From contig OX637352.1 in the NCBI GenBank assembly GCA_951799405.1, forward strand, positions 11,666,820 through 11,730,819: a stretch of 64,000 nt of DNA. The letters are read 5' to 3'. Below the pieces are notes generated by a model that saw only the letters and a list, made by a program, of their open reading frames with translations, had not been told where the DNA came from and searched no databases. Position 1 is the stretch's first letter. Each line of letters opens with the position of its first letter. This document shows positions 1 to 8,962 of the stretch, piece after piece. The position numbers and the translations under genes are program-made. The stretch comes from Agapetus fuscipes. Lineage: Eukaryota > Arthropoda > Insecta > Trichoptera > Glossosomatidae.

Positions 1-295
1 TACATACCTCATAATTCATTTAAATATCCATCACATTTTTTTGCAATTTTGAACAAAAAACACCAAGATCAATAATAACAAAATTTAATGAATTTATCTA
101 AACCTCTTTACAGAGTTAGAATAGTAGTGGGAAACATCGGTTTATTCACAATGTACAGAGCTTAATATTTTCATTTTTTTGGCGCCACGGTCAGGAGAAT
201 TTTTAATATAGACAATCACAAAATACTGACCTCAATTATTACGACTATAAGACCGTAAGCACAATAAAAGAGAGCTACTAATAAAATAAGATAAC
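1..295. other. AT-rich flank, no gene seen
   Basis: No open frame of useful length. Positions 180-196 (tggcgccacggtcagga) resemble a retrotransposon primer binding site and are similar to tggtgccgtgaccagga near 63170, but no LTR is visible beside it. Positions 266-295 reappear at 5348-5377 on the other side of the Ty3 element. Confidence 0.4.
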
Positions 296-528
296 TGTGA
301 TGTATTTTGGGGATGTTTATTGTGGATGGGGGATATCAATCAGACGAACAGATGAGTCTTGGTTTCAATGTGATGTGTTATTCCATTTCAGTGTTTACAA
401 GGCGAGAGACAAAACCAGACTGCTCAGTGAAGCAATAATAATCTCTAATAATATTATATTACAATAATACATTACCTTATATATGATATTACCTACTCTA
501 AATAATCATATCATAATTATACATTACA
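296..528 (-). repeat. 3' LTR of the Ty3/Gypsy element
   Basis: 233 bp, TG...CA on the + strand. It matches 5103-5335 base for base as far as I can read. Because the element is on the - strand, this is the downstream LTR. Confidence 0.95.
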
Positions 529-536
529 CCTCCCTC
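529..536 (-). other. Polypurine tract of the Ty3/Gypsy element
   Basis: The - strand reads gagggagg immediately before the 3' LTR. This is the expected position of the plus-strand DNA primer. Confidence 0.7.
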
Positions 537-638
537 ACTAAATGACGAATCTACATTACATTATATCATACTTATCATACTTATCATTATAACATATTAT
601 ATCAATAAAAATTATATCTTATACAATTTCATCTTCTT

Positions 639-3416
639 TCATCTTGGGTACCGCAGGCGGTTCTCCCCCCTCGGACGCAGGCGCTCCGACCATGGTTGGA
701 ACCTGGAAACACCCGAGTCATTAGAGATCTGTCCTGCCTCATCCAACAGCTGACCCAACCCCAGGTCATTGTCAGACTCATCCTCCCAAGACACCTTTCT
801 TCCGGAAATCTGATCATGATGTCTTTTCCAAATCTGATTTCCAGCTTTTACCAAGTAAATCCTGTTTCCCAATGTTTTAAATATAATGCATGGAACCCAC
901 TTCCCTACATTTCTGAAATCCTTAGTCATTACCTTTTGTCCAATTCTGAATAGTCCTTTAATCTTTCTTCCCCTGTAATTCCTTTGTTGATTTTCCTGAT
1001 TTCTCTTTTTAAAAACACATACCTTTCTCCCCGTCTTTTTAAATGATTTCTCCCCAGGCACTACTGTATCAAAAATGGATCTTATTTTTCTACCTATCAT
1101 AAGCACGCTCGGCTCCATCCCTGTTGCTAATGATGGTGCATTTCTATGATCTACTAAAAATTCCAAAAGCTTATCTTCATAATCGTTAGGAAACATACCA
1201 TTTTTCATAATTTTTTTTAAAAAACTTTTTGTTGTTTTTACCGTATTCTCCGCCAAACCGTTTGACGCTGGGTGATTTACTGCTGAAGTTAAATGCTTAA
1301 TATTTAAATTTTTGCAAAACCTTTGAAAATCTACTGATGTAAATGCCGTACCATTATCCGTTACAATGCAACTTGGAATACCTAACACTGAAAATATTCT
1401 CTTCAACTCTCTAATTGTATGCCTTGCATCAATTTTATCAACTTTTACAGCATCTATCCAATTTGATGCTGCGTCTACTACGACTAAAAAATATTTTCCT
1501 GCTAGCGGCCCGAAAAAATCTAAATGTATCCTTTTCCAAATATGTTGTTCTACCGGCCAACTTTTCAACTCGACTTTATCTGGAGATCCCATATTTCTTG
1601 CACATTGTGTACATTCTCTCACTGTTTTCTCAATTTCTGTATTCATCCCTAACCAAAAAAAATAATTTCTAGCCAAAGTTTTCGTTTTTACAATTCCCAT
1701 GTGAGATTTGTGAATAAACTTCAAAATATCTTCCCTTAATGCCAATGGTATTACCAATCTGTTTTCATAAAATAAACAATCATTTGATTCGCTTAACTTT
1801 TCTCTTAAAAACCACCATTTTACCAATCCATTTGTCATTTTGGATTTATTTGGCCACCCTGTTTTTAAATACTCCTTTATCTCACAAATGACCTTGTCAT
1901 TACGAGATGCTTCCTTGATGCATTCTACATTTAAATTTGTTTCTACTGCAATACAGTTTAAAAATTCTCCTTCAACGTCCTCAATGTTTATCTCATTTAT
2001 GATCTCAATATTATCTTCCCCCTCATTATCCGTACTACTCATTGGTAACCTCGACAAAAAATCTGCTTTATTATCCTTTGACGGAACATATTCAATAGTA
2101 TAATCAAATCCTTGCAAAATTAATGCATATCTTTGTAATCTATTAGCTGCCAGTATAGGTATGTTTTTATGTTCACCCAAAATGTGAACCAATGGCTTGT
2201 TGTCGCAAACTAGAATAAACTGCCTCCCATAAATATATTGAAAAAACTTTTTTAATGCGAATATAATAGCACATGCCTCTTTATCTAAAATAGAATATTT
2301 TTTCTCTGTATTCGACAAAGTTCTACTCGCATACGCAATTGGTCTTTCTAATCCGTTCTCGTATTGATGACAAATTATCGCCGATAGACCTTGGTCACTT
2401 GCGTCAGTAATTACCTTCACCGGTAACTCTGGATTATAATGTACCAGAATCCTATCGGAGACTAAAATAGCTTTTACTTTATCGAAAGCTAATTGACATT
2501 CTTTTGTCCAGCTAAATTTTGCTCCTTTTTCTAATAGTTTGTACAACGGCTGCAAAACGCTAGCTAAATCTCTTATAAAAATTCTATAATAATTTATTGC
2601 ACCTAAAAAAGAGCGTACCTCCGATATGTCACTTGGAGTTTTCAAGTTTTTTATAGCTTCAACTTTATGTTGAAGTGGTTTCACACCATCCCTCGATATT
2701 TGAAATCCCAAATATTCAACTTCTGTCAACCCAAATTCACATTTTTGTAAATTAACACTAAATCCACTACGTTCTAAACGCTTAATTACCTCTTCCGTTG
2801 CCTTCTCCAATTCTTGCAATGTATTCCCATAAATTAACAAATCATCCATAAATGCTATCGCATCCAACCCTTGAATTGCCGAATATAAAGCTCTGCTAAA
2901 TATCGCTGGTGACGTCGTGAGACCAAAAGGAAGTACCTTGTACCTAAATAACCCAAATGGTGACGAAATCACACAAAGATTTCTCGACTCCTCCGACAAC
3001 CTAATTTGAGAAAAAGCATTTCTCAAATCTAATTTTGCATAAAATTTTGCTCCATTTACTCTATTTATTAAATCTTCTACTCTAGGTAACGGGTACTTTA
3101 TTTTTTTTAACATTGGATTCAAAGTATTTTTAAAATCGGCACATATTCTGATTTCATCATTTTTTTTTTTCACAATCACTATTGGACTTGCCATTTCACT
3201 AGTCTCTACTTTCTCAATAATACCTTCTTGTAACATGCGATCTATTTCTTTTTCTACCCTTATTCTCAAATTAAAAGGAATTGGCCTCGGGTTAACAAAT
3301 TTTGCCTTAAAGTCTTTTATAACTTCTATCTCCGCTTCAAAATTTTTAAAAGTACCTGCTTTACTCTCAAAAACAGCTGGATATTTTTTTCTCATACTAG
3401 AAAAAAAAATCTGCAT
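639..3416 (-). CDS. pol: Ty3/Gypsy Pol polyprotein (RT, RNase H, integrase)
   Basis: 925 residues, uninterrupted. The RT palm motifs are LDLR (residues 129-132) and FMDD (189-192), the usual YxDD variant of this superfamily. RNase H has an acidic set at about D338, E380, D405 and D448. Integrase has an HHCC zinc module (H569, H572, C602, C605) and a D,D-35-E-type core at D633, D687 and E723. The protease is not here but in the preceding gag frame. This frame overlaps the end of gag by 20 bp and lies +1 (equivalently -2) relative to it. A run of nine T on the coding strand (3401-3409) sits in the overlap, so expression probably needs frameshifting there unless the homopolymer was misread. The listed ATG is only the first in frame; the natural product is probably a Gag-Pol fusion. 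Confidence 0.95.
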   Translation of the reverse strand: MQIFFSSMRKKYPAVFESKAGTFKNFEAEIEVIKDFKAKFVNPRPIPFNLRIRVEKEIDRMLQEGIIEKVETSEMASPIVIVKKKNDEIRICADFKNTLNPMLKKIKYPLPRVEDLINRVNGAKFYAKLDLRNAFSQIRLSEESRNLCVISSPFGLFRYKVLPFGLTTSPAIFSRALYSAIQGLDAIAFMDDLLIYGNTLQELEKATEEVIKRLERSGFSVNLQKCEFGLTEVEYLGFQISRDGVKPLQHKVEAIKNLKTPSDISEVRSFLGAINYYRIFIRDLASVLQPLYKLLEKGAKFSWTKECQLAFDKVKAILVSDRILVHYNPELPVKVITDASDQGLSAIICHQYENGLERPIAYASRTLSNTEKKYSILDKEACAIIFALKKFFQYIYGRQFILVCDNKPLVHILGEHKNIPILAANRLQRYALILQGFDYTIEYVPSKDNKADFLSRLPMSSTDNEGEDNIEIINEINIEDVEGEFLNCIAVETNLNVECIKEASRNDKVICEIKEYLKTGWPNKSKMTNGLVKWWFLREKLSESNDCLFYENRLVIPLALREDILKFIHKSHMGIVKTKTLARNYFFWLGMNTEIEKTVRECTQCARNMGSPDKVELKSWPVEQHIWKRIHLDFFGPLAGKYFLVVVDAASNWIDAVKVDKIDARHTIRELKRIFSVLGIPSCIVTDNGTAFTSVDFQRFCKNLNIKHLTSAVNHPASNGLAENTVKTTKSFLKKIMKNGMFPNDYEDKLLEFLVDHRNAPSLATGMEPSVLMIGRKIRSIFDTVVPGEKSFKKTGRKVCVFKKRNQENQQRNYRGRKIKGLFRIGQKVMTKDFRNVGKWVPCIIFKTLGNRIYLVKAGNQIWKRHHDQISGRKVSWEDESDNDLGLGQLLDEAGQISNDSGVSRFQPWSERLRPRGENRLRYPR

Positions 3417-4656
3417 TATAATTCGTATTATTATTTCCTACTGAATAAATATTATCGCTAACATTGAATGAATTTATTTTAAAAGTATTCAAAAAATTCC
3501 GACCTAATAAAGAAGACGACCCTTTATATACAACAATTATTTCTATGTACTCTTTACTTCCTTGATATTCTACTCTCATGTACTTACGACCTTTTACTTG
3601 TAGTTGAGTACCATCATAGCTTGATAATTTCAAATCACAATGTTCTAACTTAATATTTGAAAAATGTTCATTAAATATGTGCCAAGGAATAATAGTCACC
3701 CCAGAACCCGTATCTAAAATCATTTTTAGATCTGTATCATTTACCTTTACGTTTAAAAAAATGGGACCATCCATCTCATTAATGGCCATTATTGTATTTA
3801 TTCTTCGAAACTTGCATTTATTTGCATAATGACCAGATTTGTTACATTTAAAGCATTTAATATTATTATTATTTTTATTTAAAAACTTGCATGCATTTTG
3901 TTTATGACCGAATTTACCACAGTTAAAGCATTTATAATTATTATTCCTATCACTTGAAATACTTGCATGTCTAAAAATAGATTTCTTACTATCATTTGAA
4001 TTATTTCGCTTGATTTCAGAATTTCGCTGTCTATCCCTTGACTTCCGAGTTTCTGTGGAATCCCTCGAATTACACGAACTCATTAAATTTATACTTTCTG
4101 AATTGTTTTGACCACACAAATGTTCCATTGTTCTCGCTAATTCTACACATTCAGATAATTTCAATTCCATTGCTTTTAAAAATATTCTCTGCTTTATTTT
4201 GTTCTGTCTGATACCTATTAAAAATATATCCTTCAAATTTGCCTCCAATCTATTCTCAAATTTACAGTCTACCGCAATTTTTTTCAATCTAGCTATATAA
4301 TCCTTAATTGACTCGGTTTCGAGCTGTTTACATGAATAAAATGACTCCCTATACTCAAATATATTTTTTTTTACCCCACAATGACCCCCAATAATATCAA
4401 TCAACTCCTCGAATTTTGCCTCCGAAATCTTTTTCGGAAAACATAGATCAGACACCGTCTGAAAAGTCTCCTTGGTGAGAGACGATAATAGAACAGCCCT
4501 TCTGCGTTCTTCAGTTAAAAACTTCTCATCATACAAAATGAGGACTTGGTCGAGCCGAAGTCTGAAGACATCCCAATCTCCAGTCCTATGGCAAAAAGGA
4601 CTTAGACTCCTCCGTGTTCCCTCCATAGTCTGAAACGGCAGAAAGAAAGAAAACAA
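3397..4656 (-). CDS. gag: Ty3/Gypsy Gag with C-terminal aspartic protease
   Basis: 419 residues. The N-terminal part is a capsid-like helical region up to about residue 185, followed by an Arg/Ser/Asn-rich basic stretch (195-240). Two CCHC zinc knuckles follow (C243-C256 and C268-C281; CX2CX4HX4C), which bind genomic RNA in this family. The aspartic protease signature DTGSG lies at 315-319, so protease is encoded in the gag frame. The frame ends in a TAG just after the nine-T run where pol takes over. The start may be the first ATG (4656) or the in-frame ATG at residue 11 (MEGTRRS), which looks more like a conserved Gag N terminus. Confidence 0.9.
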   Translation of the reverse strand: MFSFFLPFQTMEGTRRSLSPFCHRTGDWDVFRLRLDQVLILYDEKFLTEERRRAVLLSSLTKETFQTVSDLCFPKKISEAKFEELIDIIGGHCGVKKNIFEYRESFYSCKQLETESIKDYIARLKKIAVDCKFENRLEANLKDIFLIGIRQNKIKQRIFLKAMELKLSECVELARTMEHLCGQNNSESINLMSSCNSRDSTETRKSRDRQRNSEIKRNNSNDSKKSIFRHASISSDRNNNYKCFNCGKFGHKQNACKFLNKNNNNIKCFKCNKSGHYANKCKFRRINTIMAINEMDGPIFLNVKVNDTDLKMILDTGSGVTIIPWHIFNEHFSNIKLEHCDLKLSSYDGTQLQVKGRKYMRVEYQGSKEYIEIIVVYKGSSSLLGRNFLNTFKINSFNVSDNIYSVGNNNTNYNADFFF

Positions 4657-5083
4657 AAATCTTATCTGCTTCTGCGTCCGACAGTCCAGGAAACGCCTAC
4701 GTGACCCTCAGAAAGTGGCTTCCACTCCCTGCAGCAGTCACCTCCAGGAAACCGACCCTCAAGGCTCCCAGCTCCTGCAGTACTCCCTGCAGCACTCCGC
4801 CCCAGTTGGATCCTCTCCTCTTGAAAAAAAAAACCGCTGCAGTAACTCCCTGCAGCGATTCCTCTTGGCTCCGTGAGTTCTCTTCCTCTTGAAGAAAACC
4901 GCTCCTTCTCTTCAGACTTCTTCCAGTTCTCCCTGCAGCAACCTCGCCTCAGCTGGCTTCGTGATCCTCAGTCTTCAGATCCTTCTTCCTTCTCGAAGAT
5001 TCCCACATGTTGCTCTTGCAACAATATTATTTTATTTCTTCCAAAAAAAATTTTTTTTATCCCGTTTTATATGGTTCTTCTTT
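4657..5083 (-). other. Ty3/Gypsy 5' leader
   Basis: Untranslated leader between the primer binding site and gag. It contains several scattered ctgcag units (PstI-like palindromes) at 4731-4940, giving a loosely repetitive leader. No conserved coding frame is seen. Confidence 0.6.
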
Positions 5084-5101
5084 ATCCTACCGACTGCGCC
5101 A
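5084..5101 (-). other. Primer binding site, tRNA-Ser type
   Basis: The + strand atcctaccgactgcgcca reads like a tRNA 3' end including CCA. It resembles insect tRNA-Ser, the primer used by the 17.6/297 group. It is one base away from the 5' LTR, as expected. Confidence 0.8.
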
Positions 5102-5102
5102 C

Positions 5103-5335
5103 TGTGATGTATTTTGGGGATGTTTATTGTGGATGGGGGATATCAATCAGACGAACAGATGAGTCTTGGTTTCAATGTGATGTGTTATTCCATTTCAGTG
5201 TTTACAAGGCGAGAGACAAAACCAGACTGCTCAGTGAAGCAATAATAATCTCTAATAATATTATATTACAATAATACATTACCTTATATATGATATTACC
5301 TACTCTAAATAATCATATCATAATTATACATTACA
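5103..5335 (-). repeat. 5' LTR of the Ty3/Gypsy element
   Basis: 233 bp with the same sequence as 296-528. Upstream LTR of the - strand element. Confidence 0.95.
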
Positions 5336-6057
5336 AAAGAGAGCTACAAAAGAGAGCTACTAATAAAATAAGATAACCTACAAATTCTAGCCGATTGTTT
5401 ACATAACTGTTTGCCGAGTTCTCCACTCGGCGACGGGCGTTAGCAGACAGAAATTAGCGTATAAGCGATTCCGATTACTTTGGACTCGTTTGNNNNNNNN
5501 NNNNNNNNNNNNNNNNNNNNNNNNNNNNNNNNNNNNNNNNNNNNNNNNNNNNNNNNNNNNNNNNNNNNNNNNNNNNNNNNNNNNNNNNNNNNNNNNNNNN
5601 NNNNNNNNNNNNNNNNNNNNNNNNNNNNNNNNNNNNNNNNNNNNNNNNNNNNNNNNNNNNNNNNNNNNNNNNNNNNNNNNNNNNNNNNNNNNAAGAATGT
5701 GTAAGAGATTATTATTGCTTTAAAATTAGCGTTCTTATTTTTGACGTACAAAAATTTCAATTATTGTACTTTGTTTTTGAGTCATAAAATATAACGTAAA
5801 AAATACTGTTTTACCCTTTTTTCTCCTGAATCAGAAGGGTTGGAAATACAAATTTTTGGTATGTTAATTAAATTATTATTACTTACGAACGTAACATACT
5901 TTTTTTATTCTTTATTCTCATGACTCATACAACTTATATCAAAAGATCGATTTATATATTTATTAAAAAAATGACCGCATTCAAAATGCTCCAGGTTTGG
6001 ACTATTTTTTTTAATGCAAAAAGCAGGTTAATAATGTGAGTCATCATCTCTTACTAG
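5336..6057. other. Flank and 200-N assembly gap
   Basis: 5336-5377 holds the flank repeat described for the Ty3 element. Positions 5493-5692 are exactly 200 N, a scaffold gap whose true length is probably unknown. No gene is seen on either side. Confidence 0.9.
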
Positions 6058-6060
6058 TCT

Positions 6061-6363
6061 CTGCCTGGTAGTCGATGAGGTAGTTTGCACCATTTTTTGG
6101 GCCTCTTTGAAGAGGCCGCCTCCAGAACGCTCCAGGGTAGGATCACCAAAATCTGCAGAAAAGGCATGTACTCGATGCCGGGCACCTCCCCAAACATGTT
6201 TCTGCCTGGTAGTCGATGAGGTAGTTTGCACCATTTTTTGGGCCTCTTTGAAGAGGCCGCATCCAAAACGCTCCAGGATAGGAAAAGGCAGACCAGTGAA
6301 AAAATGATGTACTCGATGCAAACTACCAGCCTGACCATGTCTCTGCCTGGTAGTCGATGAGGT
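6061..6363. repeat. 141-bp tandem repeat, about 2.1 copies
   Basis: Units start with ctgcctggtagtcgatgagg at 6061, 6202 and 6343 (the last partial), an exact period of 141 bp. Each full unit contains the perfect hairpin sequence ggcctctttgaagaggcc. Frames running through it are by-products of the repetition. Confidence 0.9.
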
Positions 6364-6387
6364 AAGGTTTCGTACGTCTAGCTCTTA

Positions 6388-6850
6388 GTCTATCAGGGAT
6401 CCAAAACTTTTGCAAGAAATACAGATACAGAATGCCAGTGCCCTTACAATATCTTCTTTGACAGGTGCTTATTTGATTGTTTTCCTACTAGGTTTTTTTT
6501 GCCATATCATTTGTGTTTTTTACATTAAGGTTTTTTTTATTATTTTTTTTCTTTACAAAGTGTGTATTTTTGTGATTGTATGACTAATCTTTCTTGAGTA
6601 AATAAATATTGCGCAAAATATAAGCCTTTTATTTTGACAGCTATAATAATAATATTCATCAATAATATCATGGCAGATAAGAATATAGTGGTGTGGGTGT
6701 ACCCGCGTGCCGCGTGTTTATACACACATGCATACAAGATCAAAGTCCGAAAAAGAGTCTTGTTGAGGCAGCGAAGCAAGAAAGACGGGGAGGGAGGTTT
6801 CGAAGTACGGACCTACCCCAATGCCATAGAGTGGCTTCTCTAAGTACCTA
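6388..6850 (+). repeat. Dispersed repeat F, first copy
   Basis: From the motif cagggatccaaaacttttgc onward it matches 17374-17850 and 18246-18722. It then runs through a T-rich stretch, an aataaataatatc segment and a cccgcgtgccgcgtgt segment. It resembles the 3' UTR of the RTE-like remnant found at 16985-18728, here without the coding tail. Confidence 0.75.
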
Positions 6851-7805
6851 TGCCGGGCTGAGTCATATTGAACAGGATTGCTATTCCCATTTGAACCATA
6901 AACAATAATCTTCTAGAATTTCCGAAAATACGTCACAAAAGCCATAAACGGTATTCTGCAAGGTCTCACCTCGATTCTTCTCATTAGAGAAGATTCACGA
7001 GCCATTTTGCCGGTGAGTTGCATCTCGAGCGCTCAGAATGTATGAAGTTCCGTGTTACGGAGGTTATGTTACGTCAATATTTTGAGAAGTATGTATTTTC
7101 AAAACTTCATCGTGACATTATTTCGTAAAATAACATATCAGGATATAATAATACTTAGTATAATTTTTTTATTTTCAAATTCGTGGTTTTAATATTATAA
7201 ACTTGGTCGAAGAAAACATTATAAGTACTTTTATTCCAATTTTAATGCTTTAAAATTTAAATGATGCAAACAAATACACTTTAAAGTTGTCTCGAAATTC
7301 AAACTTATAATTTACATATTTTATATGTTTCGTTCGAGTAATTTCAGCACACTTATTTTGAAACGACAATAATATCAGAAACTTATAAAGTTGTCCAAAT
7401 CACGTAAATAATAATATTATTTCTAATTCCCAGCTGACGTTTGCGAGAGCGAGTACAAAGATATGATTAGATGAGACAGCATGATCAAAAGCAACGTTGC
7501 CACATTGTTTGGATAGAATCGTATTAGACAGAAACATTTGCATTGCAGAATACGAGGCAGCCATTTTTTGTGAATCTTGATTTCGGGGACTCGAGATTTC
7601 CCTTGAAAAATGGGAATAGCAGCAATTTAATAAATACTGAACAATTAAAAGTTTATTTACACTTAAACTCTTTTTTTAAATAAATAACAGTAAATATAAA
7701 TCATTAATTCAATTTTATTCACGCTCATTCTGATTTCAGTTAAAAAAAGCCCACCTCTTCCCCTTCCTCCTAACTCCTTTCGTCTTGTAAGAATACCATA
7801 GATCG
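6851..7805. repeat. Non-coding; part of a dispersed repeat split by the Pao insertion
   Basis: No gene. The stretch 7620-7805 continues after the BEL/Pao element at 14504-14575, and together they match the reverse complement of 16560-16860. A second short match, gccgggctgagtcatattga, occurs at 6852-6871 and at about 14587. Confidence 0.6.
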
Positions 7806-7810
7806 ATTCC

Positions 7811-8164
7811 TGTCAAATATTTTGACATGGAAAAAATAAAGGCATTGCCATCTATATGCATTTCAGATAACCTTTTTTGTTAGCATTTAAGTGGTAGGTA
7901 ACAACCAACAATTTATATTCCTAAGAGTTGGTATTACTGTAATTTTGTCTTTATTAAGTTTCATGCACTGTTTGTCACTTCCTATTTCTGCTTCAAAGTG
8001 AAACAACACACAAATTTCTTTTCTAAATTTGTATATTAAAAATCTTAATAAATCTCCAAGTAAAAGTAACCATCTAAACTTTATTCAACACCCCACCTTC
8101 AAGAACCAGCAAAACAAATGACCTAACTTCTACAAGATCCTCACGGACCTCAAAAACTTCGCCA
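7811..8164 (+). repeat. 5' LTR of the BEL/Pao element
   Basis: 354 bp, TG...CA, same sequence as 14145-14498 as far as read. Recent insertion. Confidence 0.95.
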
Positions 8165-8182
8165 TGGTCCTTCGAGCCGGAT
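8165..8182 (+). other. Primer binding site, tRNA-Tyr type
   Basis: tggtccttcgagccggat directly follows the LTR. Its complement is the 3' end of an insect tRNA-Tyr with CCA. Confidence 0.8.
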
Positions 8183-8394
8183 ATCTGCGTGAGTACACGT
8201 GACCAGGAGCGCATCAGACATCGCATAAGCCATCAAGATCAATCTTGTCGGATGGATGATGGATGCGTAAATCCACGTTTCACCACAGCAGGAAGGAAGC
8301 CGTATTTTTCAAAAAGTACGTAAAAATTCGGATGCTGACCAACTCTAGGCGCGGCACAAGTCCGAGCAGCTGAGGCAGCACCCAACCACCATCT

Positions 8395-8880
8395 CAGGAT
8401 ATCCCGCACGCTAGGATATCCCGAACACACCAACGCCAGGATCCCGCACGCTAGGATTCTGGATTGCGGAGCTGATCGACTCAACGCACGGCACAAGTTC
8501 GTGTAACAGAGGCGCAGCACCCAACCGTCAGGATATCCCGCACGCTAGGATATCCCGAACACAACAACGCCAGGATCCCGCACGCTAGGATTCTGGATTG
8601 CGGAGCTGATCGACTCAACGCACGGCACAAGTTCGTGTAACAGAGGCGCAGCACCCAACCGTCAGGATATCCCGCACGCTAGGATATCCCGAACACACCA
8701 ACGCCAGGATCCCGCACGCTAGGATTCTGGATTGCGGAGCTGATCGACTCAACGCACGGCACAAGTTCGTGTAACAGAGGCGCAGCACCCAACCGTCAGG
8801 ATATCCCGCACGCTAGGATATCCCGAACACAACAACGCCAGGATCCCGCACGCTAGGATTCTGGATTTCGGACGCTGATC
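8395..8880 (+). repeat. 134-bp tandem repeats in the Pao leader
   Basis: Unit starts at 8395, 8529, 8663 and 8797 are exactly 134 bp apart, about 3.6 copies. Each unit itself carries ccgcacgctaggat twice and forms ggatatcc palindromes, so it is a repeat inside a repeat. It lies between the primer binding site and gag, where packaging signals or translation elements would be. Confidence 0.9.
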
Positions 8881-8962
8881 ACAAGGCACGACACAAATCG
8901 TGCAGCTGAGGAGCAACATCCACCATCTTCAAACAGATAAGTCAATTTAGATCACTTTAAAA

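Larger units (their letters stand above)
296..5335 (-). mobile_element. Ty3/Gypsy LTR retrotransposon, complete copy
   Basis: A 5040-bp element reading right to left. Both 233-bp LTRs start TG and end CA and look identical by eye, which implies recent insertion. The order on the - strand is 5' LTR, primer binding site for a tRNA-Ser 3' end, gag with protease, pol (RT, RNase H, integrase), polypurine tract, 3' LTR. There is no env frame between pol and the 3' LTR (only about 110 bp). No ordinary 4-6 bp target duplication is visible; instead a 30-bp flank sequence is present on both sides, with an extra 12-bp partial copy next to the 5' LTR. Confidence 0.95.

Noticed and set aside
5440..5760. 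Frames across the N block
   Set aside because: They are composed of unknown bases.
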